50,271 bases of DNA from a virus. Made by a program: the position numbers and the translations under genes. The stretch is taken from positions 1 through 50,271 of IMG/VR virus record IMGVR_UViG_3300020194_002029. The stretch is one strand, 5' to 3'. Below are positions 10,001 through 20,510 of the stretch, in pieces. The first letter of the stretch is position 1. Every line of letters starts with the position of its first letter. The notes beneath the pieces were generated by a model. It was given only the letters and a program-made list of their open reading frames with translations. It did not search any database and had not been told where the DNA came from.

Positions 10001-13000
10001 TTCAAAACTAATATTATAAGTGATGCTTCCTGAAAATGTCGATGCAGACATTGAGTTATTGGGTAAATCAGTAAAACCAAATTGCCAGTTTGTATGATTG
10101 GTTCCTGTAGTTGTTTTTTGAGAACCAATATAACTTAACCCAGTCTTATCCCTAGAACTCACCTTGCATTGACCTGCGGATAAGGTTGCCGAAGATGCCA
10201 CGGGTTTTAATCTCAGTGCTCCATCAAAAACAATAATATCCGTTCCGCTTCCACCATAATCAAACGTCCCATCTTCATCTACTTCAGGGAGATTATGATT
10301 TTCATTTAATAACTTTACAGTTACTACATTTGAACCATCTTTTATTCTTGAAATTGTTAAAGAATCTTGTACAGTAAATGATTCGCTATTATTTGAAGTG
10401 CAACTAGCAGTAACTATAACAGCTCCACTCTCTATTAGATTAAAGTCTTCAGCTGCTATATAAACTTCTTCTCCAGTCGCAGTTGCAGATGCAGACGTAT
10501 CAACTATTGATGTCCTAAATATAGCAAGCCCTGCATCACTACTCCAATTAATAACTTCGTTTATATTTTTCTTTTCTGCATTAATTTTAATGATTTGAGG
10601 ATTTAATGCGCTATAACCTTTTGTATATTTATCTTCGGTAAAAGTATACGATTCAGCGAAAATATTTAGAGCTTTCGAAGTATCTCCATCTCGACTAACA
10701 GAAAATGTTTGACGCTTAATAATTGCAAATGGTTTGTCGCTAAAAGTTCTGCCAGAAATTACATAATCAATATATACAGAAGTGGAAGAATCATTTAAGT
10801 TAGAATGATCTGCAACCCTTGCAACTCCGCTTTGACCCGAAACGGCACTTATGCTACCCGCGGATATTTCTGTAGCAGTACCTAAAGTACTAACATTTAC
10901 AGTAGCTATTGTAAATTTTCCCGCAGATAATGCTGGCGAAGTTGAAAACTGTAATGGATTTGTTCCTTCCCAAACCTGTATATCAGTTCCTGAGTGCAAA
11001 TATTCATCCCCAGTACTTGGTGTTTCGGGCTGTCCATTTTTTTCATATTCGTATCTTTCTTTGAAATGAAAATTATGATTTTCGTTAGTTAAGATTGTCG
11101 TGATTGAATCAGAACCTTCCTCTAATACATAAATTGAAATTTCATCAGAAATAGAAGGGCTTGTTGGATTTCCATATATATCTTGAGCTTGTTCGCTAGA
11201 TACTTTTATTGTCGATAAACCATGTATAACTTGTTTTGGTGTTAACCCTTCATTGACAAAATCTGAGTATTTTACCTTAACAGAAGACAGAGAACTATAG
11301 GCAGACTGATACCCAGTCGAAGAACTTCCTGTTGTGATCAGCGATCCATCTACTGCATTATATAAGGGAACTTTAGTTGACTCCCATTTTAATCTTTGAT
11401 TGTTTCCTTGAGTGTCAACATTAATAGTTATTTCGCTCAAGTCAGAAGAAAAATCTTTTTTAATTTTAAAATATTGAGAAGTTGACGAAACCCTTATTGA
11501 CTCAGTTCCTTTTCCGTCAACCAATCTAGTAATAACAGATTCTCTCTGAATATCAGAGTGAACGCTTCTTGCGTAGAGCAGAATTGTATCTTGATATTTA
11601 CTTGAACCATCCACATCTTTTTCTTCAACTAGAGAATGATAACTTTCTCTAAATCCCGCTTGACCAGGAAGTATCGCTCCGTTTTCTATATATACAGGAA
11701 GTTTAACAGAAGTACTAAAAACTCCAGGCCCATTATCAAAAGCAGCAGTATAATCATTTGACCACCTAAATCCATAATTATTTTGATAAGCAGAAAGCTC
11801 AGTAACACTCAACCAACCACCACTAGAATTTACGTGTTGAAATATATTTTCTTCAGAACCATCGTGAAACAGCCTGACAGCCCTAACTTGTATATCTTCC
11901 GCTCCCTTTATAGAAGAATTTCTAAATGTAATTGTAAGTTTAGCAACTTCGTCAGATATATTATTATTGTCAACTGCATCAAAACCATCGGCAGGCTGAA
12001 AACCTTCGTCATTTTCTATATAAGAAAAATATCTAGGAGAAGGGTTGATTTCAACAAAGTCATAATCTTTATTATTTTTTTGCTTCATTCTTCCGCGAAG
12101 CATTAACTCTCCTTCTTCAAAAGATAAACTATTTAAACCTTGTTGAAAAGCAAATGATCCATCTCCACTCAAAACAAAACCTTCGACACTAGGCTCCAAT
12201 AGATCTTTACCTTCTTGAAATTCTAATCCATAAAAGTTTGTGCTTCCTATAGATCCAGCTTTATCTGTTTCAGTTTTTATTCCATCTCCTTGATTAAAGA
12301 CCTCTATTCTATGACCCTTAATTTGACCAGCTGTTATTTTATCAGCGCTTAAGTCATTTATATGAGCGGTTTTAATCGCTGCTTCAGCAATATTAGCAGT
12401 ACCAATCAATGCGTTCGCAAAAGCTTGATGGACCGGAGTTGCAACTCCATTGGTATTTCTTGCTACAACAAAGTCTCCATCGTGAAAATCAGTAACCGTT
12501 AAAGATATAGAGTTTTCTGGAGCACTTGTATCCTGAGAATCAGCAATATGCTCATTATTTTGTATAGGATTATTTGATGGATGAATATTGCTCGTTTTAT
12601 ATTGCAAACCTTTAAAGTATACATTTTTTACTCCATTAAAAGGGTCGTTATCATAATCAAATTCAGTCCACAAAGACACACTTTCTCCAGCGTAATTCTT
12701 TTCTCCTAAATTCTTATGATTAATTTTATAGTTTGTTAAGTTTAAATCATTAGATGCATTATTCCTATCCCACCAAACATAACCATCTGTAGTTTCTCCC
12801 GCTTCTACTATATACCCAGTTCCATCATTATATAAAACATGTTGGTCCCATGTGATTTTTCCATTAGCAACATCATCCTGAAATGGATTATTTGGAACTA
12901 AAGCTATACTATCTGCAAAACCTGAAGTCATACTAATCTCAAAATCGTCTATATCTGTAGCAGTAGCTACTCCAAGAGTCAAAGTTAGACCATCAATATT

Positions 13001-15685
13001 ATCATTGCTATTAAAATCAGTAAATGGGCTTTTATTTCCCGCAAAATCTACAGCTCTAACCCAAAAACTTTTTGTATCTCTAGTTTTACCAAAATAAGAA
13101 GCCTCAATAGATGGGCTATTTGCGGGGACATCAAAAAGATTGACAGCGTTTGTGATTTCTAGTGCGGGGTCTAGAATTTCTCTTGGGGTTTCTCCAACGC
13201 TATAAGCAACTCCATCAACCCTTCTGTATCCAGTATTTTCTGCGGCAAGCCACACCGAATTATTTTTCTCGAGATAAGTATCATCACTTATCCATAATTC
13301 ATAATGATCTATATCATTTTCCGACCATGTTAATAATTTTTCTGGATTACTTGGATCATAGTCTGCAGTTGGTGCCTTCCAACTAAAGAAATAGTTTTCA
13401 AACGCAGTTGTTCCATTAAACCCAACAGGGGCACCTGGAACAGCTCCTGCAGCAAAAGTAGGATCAGATCTCATTACTTTACCGGGCGCAGCTTTTGGGT
13501 CAGTAGAACTTAAATTCCTTGGATATACAATTACTTTTTCTAATCCGTTTTCTCCTCCCCCATAAGGAACGTTGTATAAAACTCCAGTACCAAAATCATC
13601 AAAAGGAAGAATTCGGTAATAGTAACCTTCGATATTTTTTATTTCATTTCCTAAATCATCTGCATCTGGATGAATATCTACTATTTGGGTTATATTATCG
13701 CCATAAGTTGCATCCCCAGGTCCGATTATTTTCTTTACAAAAGAACCTCCCTCATCAGGAGTTCTTGTATCTGGCAGTCCATTCTCATCTAAATACGTAA
13801 AACCACTAAAATCTCTAGCTATAACATTACCTTGTTCATCTAAAGTTTCAACTTGATTATCAGGAATTCTATAAAGATATACCTGAGTTGTTTTTTCTTG
13901 AAAACCTAGAGCATAATTGAAATTAAATTTTACTTTCCTTACTTCGGATACACTGTCTACTTTCTCTCTAAATCCTGCAGAAAGAATACTTGGAGCTGGA
14001 TTATCTGCAATTAAAGTTAAAGGATCATTGATTATATTTAAGTCATTACCTATAAGAGAAATCTGTAAACCTATAGACCTCTTTCCTCCGTCAGCTCTAT
14101 ATTGAGTTCCGTATAAGCTATTATTAATTTCTCTAGTATATTCGTATTGATTAAAAATAGATGCACTGCTATTTTTGTATTGAATTTCTAAATCTCCATT
14201 TTCATCAATATCTAGAGTCTTCGACGATACTTCATCGCTAATAGACAATAACTTCTGTCCTGAATCTTTATCATATAAATATCCATTCACACCAAGAATG
14301 CTTGGAACATCAATATTATTAAAAGTAAACCTGTACTGGTTTAAATCAATAACATTATCATAAGCATCTACAAAGTCCCATTTAAATAAAAAAGAATCCC
14401 CCTGTTCAGTATATCGAAAATTATTTATTTTAACTTTACAAGCATAAGGAAATAATTCACTGCCAAAATTACCATTTTCTGCTACGTATTTCTCACTTGA
14501 TAAACCAAAATAATCCTTAGGAGTAATTGCATAATAATAATTGTATCCCCATAATTGTTCGTTAATAAAGCTATTGAATGATATATCTCTCGTTTCATAT
14601 TTATAAGGAATAACTTCTTCTGAAATTTTCTCCCAGATAACTTCGTTATTGACAGGAGATGAGGTCTGACTAGATGTATGTCCAGCAACACACTTATAAA
14701 CCTTATCTAAATATAAAACTTTTTCATCAACAGAATATTCTTGATTTTCTTCCCAGTTTAATGCGGAGTTAATATCCTTATAAAAACTTAAACTGATATC
14801 AAAAGAAGACGGATCATAAATATCATATTTATCGGGAATAGCTATAAATCGATATCTAGCACCAGTCGAATCAAAATCTAACTCCCTCCATGAAAACTGC
14901 ACTGTATTTCCATTTAACTCATAAATTAAATTAGCTATGTCTGATTGTGGATTTTTTAATATTAGAAGTGCCTCACTTTGTCCCCCTCTTGCATCAATAC
15001 ATTTAATTTTAACCTCAATTTCTCGACCGATATTCAGCTCATTAAAAACTTCAGTAGTTAAATTTAAGTTAAACTCTCTATAGTTTTGTAAAATTGCATT
15101 TACATTAGTAGAGTTTAAACTAGAAGCCATTGAAACAGAATTAGAAAAGTCAATTAAAACCCCATCGCTAAAAACTTCTATTTCGAAATGTGAGAAAAAA
15201 GGATCACTTAAAAGATCGTAATTTAAAGATTTTCCTTCTTTTGGGTGTCCTCCAGGAGGTAATAGTTCCCACGTAATATTCAAGTCTTTTTTGCCAAATT
15301 TCTGCTCGACAACAATATTATCTCCAAAGTTTTCTGCTGCAGTAATTATGGAAAGAGATTGATTAACACGAGCCTCAATAGAGTCAATCTTTAAATTATT
15401 TATAGTAAATGTTCCATTAAAATCAGGTGGAACCACAGATATATTCCCAACCAAAGATTCGGACTTTACCCCTATATCGCTTCTACAAAATACTCTAACT
15501 TCAAATTCTCCATAATTACCTTTTAATGAAACAACATGACTGCAGGTTTCACCCGAATTGAAAACTAAATCAGATCCCTTTCCAATATTCTCTTTAAAAG
15601 AATAATTCGACGAAGTTCCGTATATCTCATAAGAAGCATTTAAGTCTATTACTTCGAATTCTATCAATAAGGATGATTCTTTCAT
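7061..15685 (-). CDS. Giant (2874 aa) modular tail tip / host-recognition protein
   Basis: The gene begins at a TAATG overlap with the J-like gene and reads like a continuation of a lambda J C-terminus. Modules by approximate residue: Fn3-like beta domains (1-900; for example SFWVRAVDFAGNKSPF near 865); a carbohydrate-binding-like segment near 313-360 (W-x-Y-x-V-D-E-K-V-L-Y ... Y-K-C-V-A); a helical junction AAIKTAHINDLSADKITAGQI near 1105-1130; two modules starting LTNENHN / LLNENHN (near 1540 and 1800); two tandem repeats of about 160 residues (2067-2391) plus a diverged third copy; a second carbohydrate-binding-like segment near 2398-2450; YadA-head-like GGGYNN / AGGAENQ / GGGYANI / AGGFENS repeats (about 2598-2695); and a Trp/Tyr-rich C-terminus (2745-2874). 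It most likely binds the host surface and forms the central fibre. Confidence 0.8.
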   Translation of the reverse strand: MKESSLLIEFEVIDLNASYEIYGTSSNYSFKENIGKGSDLVFNSGETCSHVVSLKGNYGEFEVRVFCRSDIGVKSESLVGNISVVPPDFNGTFTINNLKIDSIEARVNQSLSIITAAENFGDNIVVEQKFGKKDLNITWELLPPGGHPKEGKSLNYDLLSDPFFSHFEIEVFSDGVLIDFSNSVSMASSLNSTNVNAILQNYREFNLNLTTEVFNELNIGREIEVKIKCIDARGGQSEALLILKNPQSDIANLIYELNGNTVQFSWRELDFDSTGARYRFIAIPDKYDIYDPSSFDISLSFYKDINSALNWEENQEYSVDEKVLYLDKVYKCVAGHTSSQTSSPVNNEVIWEKISEEVIPYKYETRDISFNSFINEQLWGYNYYYAITPKDYFGLSSEKYVAENGNFGSELFPYACKVKINNFRYTEQGDSFLFKWDFVDAYDNVIDLNQYRFTFNNIDVPSILGVNGYLYDKDSGQKLLSISDEVSSKTLDIDENGDLEIQYKNSSASIFNQYEYTREINNSLYGTQYRADGGKRSIGLQISLIGNDLNIINDPLTLIADNPAPSILSAGFREKVDSVSEVRKVKFNFNYALGFQEKTTQVYLYRIPDNQVETLDEQGNVIARDFSGFTYLDENGLPDTRTPDEGGSFVKKIIGPGDATYGDNITQIVDIHPDADDLGNEIKNIEGYYYRILPFDDFGTGVLYNVPYGGGENGLEKVIVYPRNLSSTDPKAAPGKVMRSDPTFAAGAVPGAPVGFNGTTAFENYFFSWKAPTADYDPSNPEKLLTWSENDIDHYELWISDDTYLEKNNSVWLAAENTGYRRVDGVAYSVGETPREILDPALEITNAVNLFDVPANSPSIEASYFGKTRDTKSFWVRAVDFAGNKSPFTDFNSNDNIDGLTLTLGVATATDIDDFEISMTSGFADSIALVPNNPFQDDVANGKITWDQHVLYNDGTGYIVEAGETTDGYVWWDRNNASNDLNLTNYKINHKNLGEKNYAGESVSLWTEFDYDNDPFNGVKNVYFKGLQYKTSNIHPSNNPIQNNEHIADSQDTSAPENSISLTVTDFHDGDFVVARNTNGVATPVHQAFANALIGTANIAEAAIKTAHINDLSADKITAGQIKGHRIEVFNQGDGIKTETDKAGSIGSTNFYGLEFQEGKDLLEPSVEGFVLSGDGSFAFQQGLNSLSFEEGELMLRGRMKQKNNKDYDFVEINPSPRYFSYIENDEGFQPADGFDAVDNNNISDEVAKLTITFRNSSIKGAEDIQVRAVRLFHDGSEENIFQHVNSSGGWLSVTELSAYQNNYGFRWSNDYTAAFDNGPGVFSTSVKLPVYIENGAILPGQAGFRESYHSLVEEKDVDGSSKYQDTILLYARSVHSDIQRESVITRLVDGKGTESIRVSSTSQYFKIKKDFSSDLSEITINVDTQGNNQRLKWESTKVPLYNAVDGSLITTGSSSTGYQSAYSSLSSVKVKYSDFVNEGLTPKQVIHGLSTIKVSSEQAQDIYGNPTSPSISDEISIYVLEEGSDSITTILTNENHNFHFKERYEYEKNGQPETPSTGDEYLHSGTDIQVWEGTNPLQFSTSPALSAGKFTIATVNVSTLGTATEISAGSISAVSGQSGVARVADHSNLNDSSTSVYIDYVISGRTFSDKPFAIIKRQTFSVSRDGDTSKALNIFAESYTFTEDKYTKGYSALNPQIIKINAEKKNINEVINWSSDAGLAIFRTSIVDTSASATATGEEVYIAAEDFNLIESGAVIVTASCTSNNSESFTVQDSLTISRIKDGSNVVTVKLLNENHNLPEVDEDGTFDYGGSGTDIIVFDGALRLKPVASSATLSAGQCKVSSRDKTGLSYIGSQKTTTGTNHTNWQFGFTDLPNNSMSASTFSGSITYNISFEKYNGETGSISATQTISKSIAGTSIDFVFKRNGTNPGAPTSNGSNTPTGWYTDANDINLTADNLGFLWVSRGEKRAGQTSYTWQTPSRVETEAIAEVVLYNTSGTAAPTTTFNFKENKLNALSGGWTSSVPSINSDNGKIYVSRALFLGSKNQTGVSAQGGWSSPSVYAHRLDGVAANFWFQKSVGQPTYSTTSTGITNPGSSWSDTIGGASGTGYLWSIKGSSVSGSGGTLFTFGAPEKIDGDVAAEIVLYTKSAGSVSPDKPAVSYTYDFTKSKVNLPTNSIWNTSIPTDIQDGDNIYASTAIFSSHKDDTTAAPTNQGVSGWSGVWQVAQRKDGVAANFWFQKSVGQPTYSTTSTGVTNPGSSWSDTIGGASGTGYLWSIKGSSVSGSAGTLFTFGAPEKIDGDVAAEIVLYTKSAGDVPKPTQSYTYDFTKSKVNLPANSIWNTSIPTDIQNGEKIYASTAIFSSHKDDTTAAPTNEGALGWSGVWQIAKRKDGVATSYRGDWSTNGNNTEYFGTDYRGDIIKYNGNYYICVESHTTTSSNPETPDTSSKWEPFGAEFSSVATGLLLAEDGYIASKLEVGENGVGGVLRSNQFQGGLFNSDTRQPRTTDDYEPAGYLLATDFENNTTIAYFDVGGINPKANSSDSSEILSYIRYSSAKGKVEIKGTFINNSIIDTGFGYTGSGALSTYINNMLDGGQAVDELGSFVGGGYNNVFISNPDNVVDNIASLIAGGAENQVSSHFSAIGGGYANICKDNFSVIAGGFENSMPAEEDGNIQGSNGILSGVENSISGGTNQTILNGTKNIITQTTLLSQTGTAGEVRLDDIHSSISTGYWKYGANEITIELGNWITGSWFPGMLINNMENDSFFVQSFCLTREWIFSAVYGWAYVYWARDDNYNRSVYLRDFSVGLDLWIFCSNWGSKSGWWFIPRDAYFEFAPDYGLIWNNEESAWYYIRRTSSNETQVYKEGSGPWITVF
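8512..9483 (-). repeat. In-frame tandem duplication of about 485 bp within the giant tail gene
   Basis: Two adjacent copies, 8512-8994 (483 bp) and 8995-9483 (489 bp), are nearly identical. The 6-bp length difference lies in the GDVPKP versus GSVSPDKPA linker. Both encode the module FWFQKSVGQPTYSTTSTG ... IPTDIQ ... KDDTTAAPTN. A third, much more diverged copy lies at about 9490-9960 (TPTGWYTDANDINL ... KNQTGVSAQGGW). The length differences preserve the frame and the copies differ by scattered substitutions, so this is a real domain duplication and not an assembly error. Confidence 0.9.
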
Positions 15686-18600
15686 TAATTTAAACTTTCT
15701 AAAGTTAAGTTTTCAGGGGCTTCAGGTTTTTCCATATCGGCTTGAGGTGGAATTGGTAAATTTGGTCTACGAATTACATCTTTTCTTTCTACGGCCAAAA
15801 ACTTAGAACTATTATATTCTAAACCTGCAACCTCATATTCATTAGGGGCAACCTCTTTTACTGTTAAAGTTCTAAATAATTGTCTTTCATAGTATCTTAT
15901 AGAACTATCTTGCGGGCCAGGCGCAAAAGTAACAACCACAGACATACTTTCATCATTACTTATTAATTCAGAAGCGTCACTAGAGTCAACAAGCTCGATA
16001 ATATTTCCAGAGATATATATAATATCCCAAGTTTTATCTATATCATCATAACCAGATCCACTAATTGTAACAGTTGGATTATCCATTAAGGTCACACCTC
16101 GTGAGCTATTAAGCACGATTCTAATAGATTGCTCTTGTTGCCTTGAGTTGGAAGCAGAAACAGAATAAATTTTATCAGATTCTATGTCAACGGTGTGATC
16201 TCTGTTAATGCTAGCCCCAAAAGTTCTATCTTTAATATCATTGTGAATATTCTCTATACTCTTATCTCCACCCCTCTTAACATACTCTTCAACTGATACA
16301 AGAGAACACCAAAAACCACTATCTCCGAAAATGCGAGCAATCCATACTTCAAAATCAAAATTTAATAAATTAATCCTAGAAGTACCACTAGGAATTTCCT
16401 GGAATATACTAGGAATCCAAATATTATATTTATAAAAAATAACGGCGGCTCTGATTTTATCAAACCAATACCAAGTATAACCCGCATCGTCGATATATAT
16501 AAATATCCAATCAAAAGTTTGATGATAAACCCACCCACCTATTTCATTATAATCTCCTAATTTTTTTACGTAAAACCATGAAGACCATTCTAAGCTATAT
16601 ACCCATCCATTATCATCAGATGAATCAATATATACCGTACCTAATAAACTATCTTCATACCACCCATTACCACTTAATGAGTTATTTGAAATATTCAAAT
16701 TGTTTAACACAACATCTAAATCCATAGAATACCCAGTAGGTTGCGCAGCGACACCTTTGATAGCATATACAGAGCCAACATCAACCCTAGACAAAGATTC
16801 TAATGTAATTCTATCTGTTGTCCCCGGAGGAGAAACAAGATACACATAATGTTCTCCGCCATCATTACCCCATATATCCTTACCATAGTCATTAAAATAT
16901 ATATTTTTATAACTTCCATCAACACCTAATTCTTTTCTCGATAACTGAAAAGAATGGTCAGTTTTATTTGTGACATAATAAACTTTTTTACTAGACAAAC
17001 CGCCCGGCAAAGTTCCGGATGAATAGAATTTCACAACATCTCCATCTTCAAATTGGTGGGAAAAAACTTTTATGCGGTTTTCCTTTATATCTAAGTCAAC
17101 CTCTCTTATTTTCTTTAAATATTTAATTTCAGATTTTTGTCCCTGCCTACCAATAAAATCTGAATTTAAAGATAAAAATCCTAAGTATTTAGTGAATTGC
17201 TCCGTATATATAGAGTTTATAGTTGCATCTTGATCTATTGGATTGTTTTCAAACTTAGAGGCAATCTGCATCTCTTTTATTGAATTAAAAATATTTGATG
17301 TAGATATATTGATTTCGACTTGACTCATTCCCGGCTCATCCAATAAAAATTTATCTATAAAAACGCTAGAGTTACTATCAAAATAAGTTTTATCTCCTTC
17401 TGAGTAGTAGGTTCCTGTTGATTTACCTAAAATTCTTCCGCTTTTATTGTGGCCAACTCTGAGTTCATCAGAAACTTCAAAAACACAGCCTGGGTATAAA
17501 TAAGCTGCTTCTTGACCTGCTTTAAATACTATAGATTCTGTTTCAAGTTGAGAGGTCATTAAAACCCATTTTGCCATTCTCCTTGCTTGTGACTCAGAAG
17601 TTATACCTATACCTAAAATTTCCTTCTCTATATAGCCAAATTTTTGTATACCCTGAGCATCTTCTTCAAACACTAGCTGGGGACTAAAACCTTTATTTTT
17701 ATCGTTAAAACGCACTAAGCATGCGGTGACTCTTTTATTTTTATTTACCCCAGAATAGACAAAACCCCCTCCTCCAACATTAGAGTTATTAAATAACATT
17801 ACTGGATTTTTTAAAGAGTCTTGAATAGTAAATATTTTACCCCCAGAAAATGCGACCATTGATCTAAATACAGATGTTATTTGTTTAATTATAGCTAAAG
17901 CCTCCCTTCGTTCTGTTAAAATCATATTAGCCGTAAATCTAGGTTCTACAATTTCATGATTTATTTGGCAAGCGCAACCACCAATAACTTTATTGACTGA
18001 TATGTTTGTATTACCAGTTGAAGAGCTCTTAAAAGCCTCTGACACTGTTAGTGATTGATTGTCTGTTATTGTAGAAACTGTATATTCATATTGATCTACA
18101 GTTATAATGGACCCGACATACAATTCTTTTAAAAAATAAGACCCACTATCTCCTATTAACTTATTTTCCCCAGCATTGTAACTTATATTTCCACTTAAAA
18201 CTCTTGTTATTTGATTACTTAATGGTACTCCACTTACTTTGATTGTTAAAGTTTCCGGGTCCGAACTAATAATCGCCCTCTCTTCTATTAATATCTTGCC
18301 ATCCCTAGCGGCGGCTTGATACTGAGCCTCGTCGTCCGTCAAGTCTTGGGAATTTGCGTGAATAAAGAATGCTATTTTTTTCCCAGTCATATAGTTCCCA
18401 TCTCCAAATTCTTTTATAAATCTTGACTTAACCTCATCTGTAATACTTAAATCTTCAGTAGTTGTCATAAGCAAAGTATTTCTTTGATCCAAATCGGTAT
18501 AAGATTCTAATTTAAATTCTCTTGGATCAATTTTTATAACTAAACTCTTTGGACTAGTTTCTTGATTTATTACATTGGTTGTTGAAAATCTCCTAGGAAA

Positions 18601-20490
18601 CAAATTTTTAGTTTCAATTGGGTATGATGTCTCAACTAATTCATCACAATATTTAGCAACTTTATACAGTTGCCACTTATCTATATCAAATTCTTCTAAC
18701 CCGTATTTACCAACTCCATAACGGGCGTTATATAATATATCATATAATACCCAGGCAGGATTATCGGACCACTGTTTAAAATCATCGCTAATAGAATGGA
18801 CAGAGACGGAATCATTATCTTGTCCCTTCATCAAACCATCCCATACACCACTGTAAATCCTATTAACTGGATCGTAATTGCTAGGCAGCAATAGTTTTTT
18901 GCATTTTATATGATACGCCCTCGTGGGCAATCGGTTTATATTTTTACTATCTACTTTTAAAGCAACAATTGCACAATTTGTATACTGCATATTTTCATCT
19001 ATATAATCAACTACATGACTTAACTGAATGTTTCTTGCTCTACTAATACCCCCAACGACCTTATCTTTTACTGTTGGATCAAATTCAGGGCTTAATTTTA
19101 CAATTTTAAAAATAAAATTATTTCCACCAGATTCTAGATTGAGATAATGATCAAAATTTACAGTTACATCGAATTGATATGCGCTTGTAGCAATGCCGTC
19201 AACCATAAAATAAGACTTCTCATCGCTATCGTTTTTTATAGATGTTACTCCATTACCTGATTCTAATGAAAATGAACAGCCTGAATTTGATTCGTGAATA
19301 TTATACTCCCTTCCACCGTGGGATACTAATATAGCAAATCGTAAGCGATGATTATCACCAAGCTTTCCAACTTCTCCTTGATCATTAGAGTCAGACACTT
19401 CAGCTTTGAATGAAAAAACGCATTTAGAAACAAACGGATTAGTGACCGAATGAGACAGAATCTTAGCGTCATTATTTATTGCATCTTGAATATTTCGCCA
19501 ATGTGGTGGACTACTGTCTGCATTATCAGCTCCATATGGAGAGGGGCCGACTATTATTTGCTCATATCTGATTACGCTAGATATACCTTTTTCTAAAACT
19601 CCAGTTTCATTATCTAATCCCTGCTTAAATCTAGGTTTTCCAATTCCGTCCATATTTTCATTTAGCACCCAATTCAGACTTCCAATTTGATTAAAGGTAG
19701 AGCTTGTATTTCTTACTTGAACATTATTAAAATATATACCTTCAGTTATATCTTGAGGATCAAGCAAAGCTCCATTGTGGTTACAAAATCCTTCTATAGG
19801 ACCTTCACATAATAAATCCATATATATTTTTTCAGAATAAGATTCTAACAAGTTATCTTTCTTGGAAGGCTTTCTCTTAGCTTCTTCCCACTCAGATATT
19901 CCAGCTGCTCCAATTCTTAATCTTCCATAAGCTAATGGCACAGCAATACCTTGCTGTTTTCTTGTTGTACCCCCTGACATTAAAAAAGATTTTGTGCTAA
20001 CAGGGTCTTTTCTTTTTGGTGGTTCAGGAGGTTTTGTAATAGCTTGCATGACCAAACCTATTGCTACACTTATAGCTACTTTTGCCAGTAGGCTTCCTCC
20101 CGCAAGCCAACCTGCGGCAGTGGTCAATCCTGCAACTAAAGCCCCTGCAACAAAACTTACAGTACTAACGACAGCTGCAACTACAGAGCTTATGACAGCG
20201 CCACCTTCAGCATCTGGGAGTATATGAATTTCATCATCTTGATACAATAAAGCTTCAGATTCTTTATGGACATAATATTCGACAGCTTCATCTGCACTAT
20301 TCATTTCAAACGGACTTCTTCTGAAAACATGATACATTTTACCTTTTCGATCCTGTTGAATTATATAATCTATAAAACCAGATTCATTTGCATCAATTGC
20401 AAGACAAGCTTCATGTAGATTGCTCACACTAAGCCTCCATTTTTTACCAAAACGCCTACCTAAACTTCCATATAAATATACAGTTTTCAT
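15685..20490 (-). CDS. Tail tip attachment protein: gpI-like N-terminus fused to gpJ-like body
   Basis: The N-terminal 160 residues match a lambda gpI-type tail assembly protein: MKTVYLYGSLGRRFG, a ubiquitin-like region, then a long Gly/Ala hydrophobic stretch (about 97-152). The gpJ-type body follows from about 165 (SFLMSGGTTRKQQGIAVPLAYGRLRIG, MDLLCEGPIEGF, WVLYDILYNARYGVG, KQITSVFRSMVAFSGGKIF). Residues about 1150-1260 include a DGDVVKFYSSGTLPGGLSSK beta module. Residues about 1263-1397 are an unusual Trp/Tyr-rich segment (GGWVYHQTFDWIFIY). The protein ends in YEVAGLEYNSSKFLAVE, the conserved end of the J baseplate core, and the Fn3-like remainder seems to have moved to the next gene. In lambda I and J are separate. 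It should form the trimeric tip of the tail. Confidence 0.88.
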   Translation of the reverse strand: MKTVYLYGSLGRRFGKKWRLSVSNLHEACLAIDANESGFIDYIIQQDRKGKMYHVFRRSPFEMNSADEAVEYYVHKESEALLYQDDEIHILPDAEGGAVISSVVAAVVSTVSFVAGALVAGLTTAAGWLAGGSLLAKVAISVAIGLVMQAITKPPEPPKRKDPVSTKSFLMSGGTTRKQQGIAVPLAYGRLRIGAAGISEWEEAKRKPSKKDNLLESYSEKIYMDLLCEGPIEGFCNHNGALLDPQDITEGIYFNNVQVRNTSSTFNQIGSLNWVLNENMDGIGKPRFKQGLDNETGVLEKGISSVIRYEQIIVGPSPYGADNADSSPPHWRNIQDAINNDAKILSHSVTNPFVSKCVFSFKAEVSDSNDQGEVGKLGDNHRLRFAILVSHGGREYNIHESNSGCSFSLESGNGVTSIKNDSDEKSYFMVDGIATSAYQFDVTVNFDHYLNLESGGNNFIFKIVKLSPEFDPTVKDKVVGGISRARNIQLSHVVDYIDENMQYTNCAIVALKVDSKNINRLPTRAYHIKCKKLLLPSNYDPVNRIYSGVWDGLMKGQDNDSVSVHSISDDFKQWSDNPAWVLYDILYNARYGVGKYGLEEFDIDKWQLYKVAKYCDELVETSYPIETKNLFPRRFSTTNVINQETSPKSLVIKIDPREFKLESYTDLDQRNTLLMTTTEDLSITDEVKSRFIKEFGDGNYMTGKKIAFFIHANSQDLTDDEAQYQAAARDGKILIEERAIISSDPETLTIKVSGVPLSNQITRVLSGNISYNAGENKLIGDSGSYFLKELYVGSIITVDQYEYTVSTITDNQSLTVSEAFKSSSTGNTNISVNKVIGGCACQINHEIVEPRFTANMILTERREALAIIKQITSVFRSMVAFSGGKIFTIQDSLKNPVMLFNNSNVGGGGFVYSGVNKNKRVTACLVRFNDKNKGFSPQLVFEEDAQGIQKFGYIEKEILGIGITSESQARRMAKWVLMTSQLETESIVFKAGQEAAYLYPGCVFEVSDELRVGHNKSGRILGKSTGTYYSEGDKTYFDSNSSVFIDKFLLDEPGMSQVEINISTSNIFNSIKEMQIASKFENNPIDQDATINSIYTEQFTKYLGFLSLNSDFIGRQGQKSEIKYLKKIREVDLDIKENRIKVFSHQFEDGDVVKFYSSGTLPGGLSSKKVYYVTNKTDHSFQLSRKELGVDGSYKNIYFNDYGKDIWGNDGGEHYVYLVSPPGTTDRITLESLSRVDVGSVYAIKGVAAQPTGYSMDLDVVLNNLNISNNSLSGNGWYEDSLLGTVYIDSSDDNGWVYSLEWSSWFYVKKLGDYNEIGGWVYHQTFDWIFIYIDDAGYTWYWFDKIRAAVIFYKYNIWIPSIFQEIPSGTSRINLLNFDFEVWIARIFGDSGFWCSLVSVEEYVKRGGDKSIENIHNDIKDRTFGASINRDHTVDIESDKIYSVSASNSRQQEQSIRIVLNSSRGVTLMDNPTVTISGSGYDDIDKTWDIIYISGNIIELVDSSDASELISNDESMSVVVTFAPGPQDSSIRYYERQLFRTLTVKEVAPNEYEVAGLEYNSSKFLAVERKDVIRRPNLPIPPQADMEKPEAPENLTLESLN

Positions 20491-20510
20491 TTTACCTTAA
20501 ACCTTTTAAT

